A DNA stretch of 6,458 nt from Candidatus Melainabacteria bacterium (lineage in GTDB: Bacteria; Cyanobacteriota; Vampirovibrionia; LMEP-6097): positions 1 to 6,458 of the forward strand of contig JAPPOW010000081.1 of NCBI GenBank assembly GCA_028817775.1, given 5' to 3'. This document shows, piece after piece, positions 1 through 5,543 of this stretch. The stretch's first letter is position 1; every line of letters begins with the position of its first letter. Both the position numbers and the translations under genes were made by a program. The notes under the pieces were generated by a model. The model worked only from the letters and a program-made list of their open reading frames with translations, was not told where the DNA came from and did no database searches.

Positions 1-1
1 G

Positions 2-61
2 GGCTTTGAATCAAGTTTGGTAACTATACAAGATGGTTTAGCTTTTGCTGTTAAGACATAG
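2..61 (+). CDS. C-terminal tail of a plus-strand protein (5' end outside window)
   Basis: This frame is open from the left edge of the window to a TAG at 59-61 and encodes the last 19 residues of a possible protein, GFESSLVTIQDGLAFAVKT. The other two plus-strand frames close within the first 35 bases. The residue mix looks protein-like, and the arrangement (a convergent gene end overlapping the YkgJ-type gene by 24 bp) matches the two other convergent gene ends in the window, which also overlap. Nineteen codons are too few to identify a family or to exclude chance, so this is a tentative partial gene. Confidence 0.35.
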   Translation, partial: GFESSLVTIQDGLAFAVKT

Positions 62-1330
62 CCAGGCAACCAAAGTACCCACTGGCTGTTTCATATTTTT
101 AAATCCATGTTCTTGAGCTAATAATTTATTACTGCCACCAATCATTGCAGTCGTTTCACGTGAATCATAGACTATGCGTTCAGCTCTGTGACTAGAATTA
201 GCTTGGTATTGATTGAGATAAAACTTACATGCTTGAACATCTTGATTATTGATAGTAGCCAAACCAAATGACCTGCAAGCTAGTGGTCTATCTGAATGGA
301 TTTCACATTGATCTGCTTCATTCAAAAATGGGCAAGTGAATTTAAACTCGTGAGGATTTTCTTTGGAGCTAGTAGTTTGATCTACTATCTTCATAGGCTC
401 ACCAAACTCTTTGATATGCTCATCTTGGATTGCTTGAGCTCTAGTTTTGAATTTCTCTAGTTCTGCTTTGCTTAAATTATTCTTGATGTGAAGAAACTCA
501 GTCAGTGACACCGTTGGAAAGTCACGCTTGCAGCAATCAGTGCACTGGTAGTAGAAGCAAGTATCACGGTAGATACCAGATTGAACTAGTACTTCACTCT
601 GGATAGCATCGACTTCTTGATAGATCTTGCCTAATTGGGGCAGGACTTCTTGGCTTGGACAAGCAAACTCAGTATGAAGCTTTTCTAGGTGATAGCTAGT
701 GCCTGCTTGGAAGTTTTCAGAGTAGTGTGCGATTGCTTGCTCGGCAGCTTCATCTTGTCCTAGGCGGCGGTAATAAAGTGCTTGCAGTCTATATTGCTGG
801 GCGCGTAAATTCTCGTCAACTAAATCAGCAAACTTAGTATCATCAAAAATTATGGCTTTGGTTTTATTGAGGAGGTCCTGACGGTCGCTCTGCTCCCTCA
901 GGATGACATTTTTTAATAAGTAGTCAGAGAAGTAGATTGCTAGATTAGGTAGGACTTCTAATTGCTGGTAGAAATCGATTTCTGCTATCTCAAACAATTT
1001 GTGCATGTTTTGATAGAGCTCGATTAATGCATAGCTAAGATCATCAATGAGAGCAGGAGCTGGCTTACGGATAGAGATATGCATGGGAATGATTTTTTGA
1101 CCTCTTAGTAAAATATTGAGTAGAAAAATAGCTTTGCTAGATACAGTATCTATCAAGTGTGGATTTTCCATCATTAGCGCATCAAGTTCTTGGTATTTGC
1201 CCTGAGTTAATAAAGTTAGAAATTTAAACTGGTTCTTCTCACTTTCACTTTCTTGTTCTAACTGACGATAGCCTGAATCAGTGCTAGCAAGCATTTCCAA
1301 TGATTTGAGATTTTTAGCTGCTTGCTCCAC
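38..1330 (-). CDS. YkgJ-family cysteine-cluster protein with long N-terminal extension
   Basis: This 430-residue protein has a C-terminal cysteine cluster of the YkgJ type (putative zinc- or iron-chelating domain). Visible elements are C258, C263, C266-C267 followed by FPTVS, then C333-PFL, C342, the segment IHSDRPLACRSFG with C352, and C368. Residues 1-250 are mostly helical-looking and contain a possible TPR-like stretch around 175-205 (YRLQALYYRRLGQDEAAEQA); I do not recognise a family there. No signal peptide or membrane segment is visible, so it is probably cytoplasmic. The start is GTG, directly preceded by an in-frame TGA, so it cannot begin earlier; an ATG at residue 13 is the alternative. 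Only 7 bp separate it from the stop of the TolC-like gene, so the two are probably one transcript with coupled translation. The YkgJ family is assigned by its cysteines, and its biochemical role is not established here. Confidence 0.87.
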   Translation of the reverse strand: MEQAAKNLKSLEMLASTDSGYRQLEQESESEKNQFKFLTLLTQGKYQELDALMMENPHLIDTVSSKAIFLLNILLRGQKIIPMHISIRKPAPALIDDLSYALIELYQNMHKLFEIAEIDFYQQLEVLPNLAIYFSDYLLKNVILREQSDRQDLLNKTKAIIFDDTKFADLVDENLRAQQYRLQALYYRRLGQDEAAEQAIAHYSENFQAGTSYHLEKLHTEFACPSQEVLPQLGKIYQEVDAIQSEVLVQSGIYRDTCFYYQCTDCCKRDFPTVSLTEFLHIKNNLSKAELEKFKTRAQAIQDEHIKEFGEPMKIVDQTTSSKENPHEFKFTCPFLNEADQCEIHSDRPLACRSFGLATINNQDVQACKFYLNQYQANSSHRAERIVYDSRETTAMIGGSNKLLAQEHGFKNMKQPVGTLVAWLCLNSKS

Positions 1331-1337
1331 TCAGATT

Positions 1338-2723
1338 TTATTCCACATTTTTGATACCAAGACTTTCTAGACTAATAGTGCCCATATCATAGGCTAATTT
1401 GGCTTGGCTTAAGTTGTACTCAGCTAGGCTTGCTGTTAGGTTCAATTCAGCCGCTGTAAGCTCAGACTCACGTTCAATTAATCTAGCAAAGACATCTAAA
1501 CCATTTTCGTATCTAAGTTTTGCTAGACGCAAAGCCTCAGTTGAAGCTTCAAGTTCTTTGCGGGCTGCTTTGACTACGGATTTAGATTTATGGAAATCAA
1601 GATAGCTATTGCGCAGCTCACGTTCAATACGACGGATCTCCCGCTCATACTCAAGCTTGGCACGTTTGACTTTGGCTCGTGATTGCATAGTGTCTGAGAC
1701 AGTGGTTAAACCAAGCCCATCACCAATATCGTATTTAGCTTCAAAACCTAGGGTAGTGATTCCAAACATATCATCCCAAGTTTGGCCGACACCACCAAAG
1801 TCAGCATAGAGATCAATTTTGGGTAAGTAGTCACCAGCCTTGGCGTAACCTTCTTTGAGAGCAGCTTTGCGTAAAGCTACAGCACTGAGGATATCAGGGT
1901 TTTGTTCAAAAGCAGTTTTGAGAAAATCACCGGCGCTGATATTTTCATCAACTAATTCAAGTTTGTCGATTTCTTTACTGGCAGTTTTGTAGGAAGTTTC
2001 TAGTGGTGAGTTGACATGGTTGGCTAGATCGATACCAGCTTTGCGGAATTGAGCATATTGATCAATTAATTCTTGTTCTTTGCGAGCCACTCTAGCTTCT
2101 GCTTGCACTAAGTCAAACTTGGTGCCGGTGCCAGCGTCAAAGAATTTTTTGGCTAGATCATAATCTGCCTCTGCGTTCTTAAGTGCTTTGTCCTTGCTGT
2201 TGAGTGCAACTTGTTGTTTGATCAACTCATAGTAGAACATGATTGATTGATAGAGAATTTTGTTGTACTGAGCTTGTTCTAGGTTTTTGTTTGAATCTCG
2301 GTAGAATTTTTCTGCCCAAGCAAGGAAGCTAGTGGTACCACCATTGAAGGCGCGGTAGTTAATTCTTACAGACGCAGCAGAAGTAGTTTCATCAATTGGA
2401 GTTTGGAAACCAGTATTGAGAAAGAAAGTACCATCTCGATTGCGCTTAGTTGCAAGTAGTTCGACGTCAGGCAAGGCATCAGAAATTCTTTGCCAGTATT
2501 TCCACTTGGCTTCGATATTGTTGGATTGAGCAATTTGCAGATTGAGATTATTCTCAATTGATTTAGCAATGATTTCTTCAAGCCTGAGTTCAATTGCTTC
2601 TGTATTTGATTCTTGTCTGAGGCTAGCTTTGAATTTTTGCAGCGATTCTCTTTGTTCTGCCCAAACAGGATTATTGGCCAAAAGAACCAATAGCAAAAGC
2701 CAGATTTTGCCAGATTTGAACAT
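1338..2723 (-). CDS. TolC-family outer membrane efflux/secretion protein
   Basis: This is an outer membrane channel-tunnel protein of the TolC/OEP family. Such proteins form a trimeric duct used by type I secretion or RND/ABC-type efflux systems. From the ATG at 2723 it is 461 residues. It begins with a signal peptide: a charged start, the core WLLLLVLLA, and a likely cleavage after PVWA near residue 22. The body shows the internal duplication expected of the family: long amphipathic helices around residues 50-80 and 180-235, repeated at about 265-300 and 355-445. The related motifs are DAGTGTKFDLVQAEARV (about 196-212) and YENGLDVFARLIERE (about 405-419). The frame stays open to a GTG at 2816, but that start would add a second hydrophobic stretch before the signal peptide and would begin inside an inverted repeat. 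The chosen ATG has a GGGGGA 12 bp upstream. No inner-membrane pump or adaptor gene is in view, so the exported substrate is unknown. Confidence 0.9.
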   Translation of the reverse strand: MFKSGKIWLLLLVLLANNPVWAEQRESLQKFKASLRQESNTEAIELRLEEIIAKSIENNLNLQIAQSNNIEAKWKYWQRISDALPDVELLATKRNRDGTFFLNTGFQTPIDETTSAASVRINYRAFNGGTTSFLAWAEKFYRDSNKNLEQAQYNKILYQSIMFYYELIKQQVALNSKDKALKNAEADYDLAKKFFDAGTGTKFDLVQAEARVARKEQELIDQYAQFRKAGIDLANHVNSPLETSYKTASKEIDKLELVDENISAGDFLKTAFEQNPDILSAVALRKAALKEGYAKAGDYLPKIDLYADFGGVGQTWDDMFGITTLGFEAKYDIGDGLGLTTVSDTMQSRAKVKRAKLEYEREIRRIERELRNSYLDFHKSKSVVKAARKELEASTEALRLAKLRYENGLDVFARLIERESELTAAELNLTASLAEYNLSQAKLAYDMGTISLESLGIKNVE

Positions 2724-2764
2724 ATATAGCTGGATTCCCCCAGGTCCTATGAGCAAAAAGACTG

Positions 2765-2770
2765 AAAATA
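2765..2770 (-). promoter_or_regulatory. weak candidate -10 for the TolC-like gene
   Basis: On the minus strand TATTTT occurs here, about 41 bp before the preferred ATG at 2723 and about 19 bp after the left arm of the inverted repeat. It would give a short leader containing the GGGGGA ribosome-binding candidate. It lacks a properly spaced TG extension and a clear -35, so it is a guess. Confidence 0.2.
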
Positions 2771-2788
2771 AGCCATTTTTGTTTCGGA

Positions 2789-2883
2789 TAGCCACCCATG
2801 CCTTAACCTTTACCACTTTTCAGGATAAGACCCCTTCATCTTATTATCTCAAAAAATGGTAAGGGTTAAGGCATGGGTGGCTA
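2789..2883. repeat. large inverted repeat (32-bp arms) between divergent tolC-like and orphan genes
   Basis: Left arm 2789-2820 and right arm 2852-2883 are reverse complements at 30 of 32 positions, including 20 consecutive identical bases (core GGTTAAGGCATGGGTGGCTA). The 31-bp spacer contains a second, smaller inverted repeat, ATAAGA (2825-2830) and TCTTAT (2839-2844), with loop ccccttca. The whole 95 bp could therefore fold into a nearly continuous hairpin. It lies between divergent genes, so each gene has the same arm in the same orientation upstream. Possible identities are a paired regulator-binding site or a small palindromic mobile repeat. No clear target-site duplication is visible in the flanks. 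Confidence 0.9.
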
Positions 2884-2887
2884 AATT

Positions 2888-2896
2888 TGCTAGTAT
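2888..2896 (+). promoter_or_regulatory. candidate extended -10 promoter of the 356-residue gene
   Basis: TGC-TAGTAT fits the extended -10 pattern TGN-TANNNT. The expected start site is near 2903, giving a leader of about 18 bases before the ATG at 2921. The -10 hexamer starts 8 bp after the right arm of the inverted repeat, so the arm covers the -35 position. The same spacing is seen for hisF. Confidence 0.45.
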
Positions 2897-2902
2897 TTAC
2901 AG

Positions 2903-2916
2903 TGCGTATGTACGCA
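2903..2916. promoter_or_regulatory. 14-bp palindrome just upstream of the 356-residue gene
   Basis: TGCGTA-TG-TACGCA is a perfect 6-bp inverted repeat with a 2-bp centre. It sits at the predicted transcription start and ends 4 bp before the ATG. It could be an operator, or a small 5'-end hairpin in the mRNA (5-bp stem, 4-base loop) overlapping the ribosome entry region. No Shine-Dalgarno sequence is visible there. Confidence 0.4.
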
Positions 2917-2920
2917 TTAG

Positions 2921-3991
2921 ATGGAAATAAACGAGACTAGCAAGCTTGAGCCGCTTGTTACAGATTCTGTTATTGGCCAGGATAAGACCCTGCCGCCAAT
3001 AACCGCTGTACAAATTGTGCCTGAGCCTCATATCGCAGCAAATTTGCACCAGCAAATTTCAGTTGAGCGCGACTCTAGCCCTGATCAACTAAGCACTCTA
3101 AGTTATATCCGTAAAAACTATCCTACCTGGTTTAACTGGGCAACTATGATCTTGCATACGCTTGGTTCGACTATGCCATTTGTTTCTTTTGTTCCTAAGA
3201 AAATTAGTCAGGCGGTCAAGAAATTTGCAATTAATTTTTCTAAATATGGGATACCGCTAGTAAAACTTCATACAGGTGTCGAGGCGCTTCAGGGTAAACG
3301 GATGTTTGAAGCACTGGCTCGAGTATTGCCTGCTGCAATTATCCCTGGCTTCAATTTACCTTTTTTCAATTTTCACTTGGCTTATGGTCTATCTTCTGGT
3401 GTCAATGTTGTGCTTGAGCATATGAATGATAGGATCGGTGATTTGAGTAAACACGATAGTTTTGCTGTTAATAACAGAAAGGTAATTAGTGGTTTCAAAT
3501 CAATGGTTAATGATTTGATTAATGGTGTTCATATTCGTGAAAGAACCAAACTCGGGCTGGCTTTTGGTGGAGCTGTAGGTATGCTTGCTGGTGCAATTCC
3601 AGCTTTGTTGTTTGCTCGTAATAGTCTCAACTCAACTAAGTCAAAGATTTTTGGGTCTCTTCGTGCAATTGGAGGCTTGCTTGGGGATTTGAGTATCATC
3701 TTGTTCTCATCTAAGACTGATCCGGACGAGAAGCGTAAGGAGCAATTAGTTGGTACTTTCTTCTTGATACCGAGTATGATGGACTTCTTGCAGCGTTGGA
3801 TGAATCAAAGCTCGGATGCTAATGAGATATTTAATCATGCTAAGACTACACTCAATACTATCGCTGAAGTCTTGTGGTCTAGCCTCTCAACGGATAGAAA
3901 TTTGAAGCAAAGCGGACAAACTCAAGCCAGTTCAAAAATCCCGGTAAATAATCGTCGTTCGATGGCGAGTCTAGCTAGTGCTGCGATATAG
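2921..3991 (+). CDS. unrecognised 356-residue protein with several hydrophobic segments
   Basis: I do not recognise a family for this protein. An in-frame TAG sits immediately before the ATG, so this is the earliest start; no Shine-Dalgarno sequence precedes it. Residues 1-65 are polar and proline-containing with no signal peptide. Hydrophobic stretches follow at about 70-92, 132-165 (rich in P, G, F and N), 211-231 (a glycine/alanine-rich segment, LGLAFGGAVGMLAGAIPALL, the best membrane-helix candidate), 244-263 and 276-290. Charged loops between them include RIGDLSKHD and SKTDPDEKRKEQ. The tail from 325 is polar and probably disordered. It looks like a membrane-associated protein, but topology and function cannot be read from the sequence. 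It is transcribed divergently from the TolC-like gene across a large inverted repeat, and its 3' end overlaps murE by 17 bp. Codon use looks like that of its neighbours, and the long intact frame supports a real gene. Confidence 0.82.
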   Translation: MEINETSKLEPLVTDSVIGQDKTLPPITAVQIVPEPHIAANLHQQISVERDSSPDQLSTLSYIRKNYPTWFNWATMILHTLGSTMPFVSFVPKKISQAVKKFAINFSKYGIPLVKLHTGVEALQGKRMFEALARVLPAAIIPGFNLPFFNFHLAYGLSSGVNVVLEHMNDRIGDLSKHDSFAVNNRKVISGFKSMVNDLINGVHIRERTKLGLAFGGAVGMLAGAIPALLFARNSLNSTKSKIFGSLRAIGGLLGDLSIILFSSKTDPDEKRKEQLVGTFFLIPSMMDFLQRWMNQSSDANEIFNHAKTTLNTIAEVLWSSLSTDRNLKQSGQTQASSKIPVNNRRSMASLASAAI

Positions 3992-5378
3992 CAGTTCTAA
4001 CTTGTTCTCTATCATCAAAATGAATAGTTTCGGTCTTGAGTATCTGATAGTCTTCATGACCCTTACCAGCTACTACCACTACATCATTGCTGTTTGCATC
4101 TTGCACGGCTTGTTTGATAGCTTCTGCTCGATCAGCTATGACTTTGATCTTAGTTAAATCAGGAATACCAGTGAGAATATCAGCGATAATTTGACCTGGG
4201 TCTTCACTGCGGGGGTTGTCTGAAGTGACGATACTAAAGTCAGCCATATCGTATGCAATCTTACCCATCTTAGGTCGTTTGGTGATATCCCTATCACCGC
4301 CACAACCAAATAAACAAATTAATTTACCATCACTAGGAAGTAATTGGCGAGCACCTTTGAGCACATTGATTAAACCATCAGGGCTGTGAGCATAATCAAC
4401 AATGCAAATAGGGCTCGTCTCAGTGCGAATAATTTCAAAACGTCCAGCTACTGCTGGGATCTTAGCTAGCTTTGTTTGTAAGTCTGTAAAACTATTACCT
4501 TCTTCAAGAGCTAAACAAATTGCAGCAAGTGAGTTGTAAACATTAAACTCACCATTGAGTTGCATTTCCACTAGACCAAGCTCTTGACCTTGGTGTAATA
4601 ATTTGTAACTCAAGCCTGCAGCCCCATAATTGATTTCAGATGCTTGGTAGTCTGCTGCATTATTAATGGCAAAACTCACCACTTTCAAGCCTTGGGCTTC
4701 AACTTTGAAATTTGAATAGTATTCATCATCTGCATTAAGCAAAACATAGTCACTGACTTGTTTCAATAATTTAGCTTTGGCTGCAAAGTAGTTGTCCATG
4801 GTCAAGTGATAATCAAGATGATCTTGGGTTAGATTGGTGACAATGGCTGCTTTGTATTGAAGCCCAGCAACTCGTTTTTGTTCAAGTGCGTGGGAGCTTA
4901 CTTCCATTGCTAGATATTTGTAACTGTCATCAGCAAGTCCAGCTAGTACTTTGTAGATTTCAGTTGACTGTGGTGTGGTATTGCCCATGTCTTGGTAGTC
5001 TTCTTGAGGATTGGTTTTGAGTCCCATAGTCCCTAGTAATGCTGTGTCATTCAATAATTCTTGGATTAAGTGAGTAACGGTCGTCTTGCCATTGGTACCA
5101 GTGACTGCAAGTAGATCAACTTTCTCTTGTGGATTAGCGTAGAACTTTGCGCTGAGACGAGCAAGCTCCAATCTGGAGTCTGCAACAATTTTGATTTCGA
5201 CATTCTCTGCTACTGTAACCTCACGCTCAGCAATGATGAGGCTAGCGCCAGCTTCAATTGCTGTTGGAATAAAATCATGACCATCAGAGTCAGTACCACT
5301 GATAGCAACAAAGATAGAACCAGGCTGGACCTTGCGTGAATCATAGTAGATGCCGGTGTAGGGGGTGTAAGGGTGCAT
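3975..5378 (-). CDS. murE: UDP-N-acetylmuramoyl-L-alanyl-D-glutamate--2,6-diaminopimelate ligase
   Basis: MurE is a cytoplasmic Mur ligase that adds the third peptide residue to UDP-MurNAc-L-Ala-D-Glu using ATP. Visible in its 467 residues are DSRK (13-16), the P-loop GTNGKTT (94-100), TTP (134-136), EVSSHAL (159-165), TNLTQDHLDYH (181-191), the lysine expected to be carbamylated (K201), NVYNSLAA (279-286), GRFE (312-315), DYAHSPD (328-334), FGCGGDRD (357-364), KRPKMG (368-373) and AGKGHE (437-442). The motif DNPRSEDP (387-394) is the signature of meso-diaminopimelate specificity. The N-terminus is about 20 residues shorter than in typical MurE. The start is well fixed: the frame is closed by TAA only three codons upstream, and DSRK is at residue 13. 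The gene stands alone, with no other mur/fts genes nearby. It is divergent from hisF, and its 3' end overlaps the orphan gene. Confidence 0.97.
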   Translation of the reverse strand: MHPYTPYTGIYYDSRKVQPGSIFVAISGTDSDGHDFIPTAIEAGASLIIAEREVTVAENVEIKIVADSRLELARLSAKFYANPQEKVDLLAVTGTNGKTTVTHLIQELLNDTALLGTMGLKTNPQEDYQDMGNTTPQSTEIYKVLAGLADDSYKYLAMEVSSHALEQKRVAGLQYKAAIVTNLTQDHLDYHLTMDNYFAAKAKLLKQVSDYVLLNADDEYYSNFKVEAQGLKVVSFAINNAADYQASEINYGAAGLSYKLLHQGQELGLVEMQLNGEFNVYNSLAAICLALEEGNSFTDLQTKLAKIPAVAGRFEIIRTETSPICIVDYAHSPDGLINVLKGARQLLPSDGKLICLFGCGGDRDITKRPKMGKIAYDMADFSIVTSDNPRSEDPGQIIADILTGIPDLTKIKVIADRAEAIKQAVQDANSNDVVVVAGKGHEDYQILKTETIHFDDREQVRTAISQH

Positions 5379-5386
5379 TAGTATAA

Positions 5387-5395
5387 ATTATAACA
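5387..5395 (-). promoter_or_regulatory. murE extended -10 promoter, predicted (near-)leaderless
   Basis: On the minus strand this reads TGT-TATAAT, a perfect extended -10 element. Only 8 bp separate it from the murE ATG at 5378, so transcription should begin at or within about two bases of the start codon. There is no space for a Shine-Dalgarno sequence. The -35 region falls in or next to the left arm of the inverted repeat. Confidence 0.6.
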
Positions 5396-5404
5396 ACTTG
5401 ATGA

Positions 5405-5444
5405 ACGCTGTAACGCTCTAGGGCTCTAACGCTGTAGCGCCTTA
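5405..5444 (+). repeat. tandem 8-bp repeat forming the left arm
   Basis: Five consecutive octamers can be read: ACGCTGTA, ACGCTCTA, GGGCTCTA, ACGCTGTA, GCGCCTTA, with consensus RSGCTSTA. The first four make up exactly the 32-bp left arm. The fifth, more diverged unit (5437-5444) has no counterpart in the right arm. Unit 3 differs from its right-arm counterpart by one base. Confidence 0.8.
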
Positions 5445-5491
5445 TGAACAGTGATTCAACTTAGCCCAAAATCTTTGCCTAATTCTCCCGT

Positions 5492-5523
5492 TACAGCGTT
5501 AGAGCCTTAGAGCGTTACAGCGT
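5492..5523 (-). repeat. tandem 8-bp repeat forming the right arm
   Basis: Read on the minus strand, four octamers follow one another: ACGCTGTA, ACGCTCTA, AGGCTCTA, ACGCTGTA. They have the same order as in the left arm but the opposite orientation on the chromosome. The arm length is an exact multiple of the 8-bp unit. Confidence 0.8.
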
Positions 5524-5527
5524 CTAC

Positions 5528-5536
5528 TGCTATACT
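5528..5536 (+). promoter_or_regulatory. hisF extended -10 promoter, predicted leaderless
   Basis: TGC-TATACT is a strong extended -10 match. Seven bases (TTGCTCT) separate it from the hisF ATG at 5544, so the expected start site coincides with the A of ATG. No Shine-Dalgarno sequence is present upstream. The hexamer begins 8 bp after the right arm of the inverted repeat, placing the arm over the -35 region. Confidence 0.6.
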
Positions 5537-5543
5537 TTGCTCT

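Larger units (their letters stand above)
5405..5523. repeat. large inverted repeat (32-bp arms) between divergent murE and hisF
   Basis: Left arm 5405-5436 and right arm 5492-5523 are reverse complements at 31 of 32 positions. The single difference (G versus A, unit 3) would still give a G-U pair if the left arm and right arm paired as plus-strand RNA. The 55-bp spacer holds only a weak imperfect palindrome (TTAGCCCAAA at 5461-5470 with TTTGCCTAA at 5474-5482). The arms end 20 bp before hisF and 26 bp before murE, so both promoters abut the repeat. This fits a shared control site or an inserted palindromic element. Confidence 0.92.

Noticed and set aside
1399..1809. Two plus-strand frames of 68 and 66 residues opposite the TolC-like gene
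   Set aside because: They lie fully within a clear coding gene, have serine/arginine-rich antisense composition and show no recognisable motif.
2366..2593. 75-residue minus-strand frame inside the TolC-like gene
   Set aside because: It is an alternative frame of a well-supported gene; the signal-peptide and OEP features are in the other frame.
2724..2816. N-terminal extension of the TolC-like protein from GTG at 2816
   Set aside because: It would put a second hydrophobic stretch ahead of a canonical signal peptide and would start inside the palindrome; the ATG at 2723 fits better, though this is not proven.
2542..2862. 106-residue plus-strand frame across the TolC-like 5' end and the inverted repeat
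   Set aside because: Most of it is antisense to the TolC-like coding region; the composition is shadow-like and there is no ribosome-binding site or motif.
2789..2883. Insertion sequence
   Set aside because: There is no transposase gene and no clear target-site duplication; a non-coding miniature element remains possible but is not shown.
5127..5339. 70-residue plus-strand frame opposite murE
   Set aside because: It is antisense to the conserved MurE N-terminal domain, with no independent support.
5405..5523. CRISPR-like reading of the repeated octamers
   Set aside because: The units are contiguous with no spacers, only 8 bp long, and the two groups are inverted relative to each other; no cas genes are present.
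5405..5523. Rho-independent terminator
   Set aside because: The element lies between divergent 5' ends rather than gene ends, and no T tract follows either arm.
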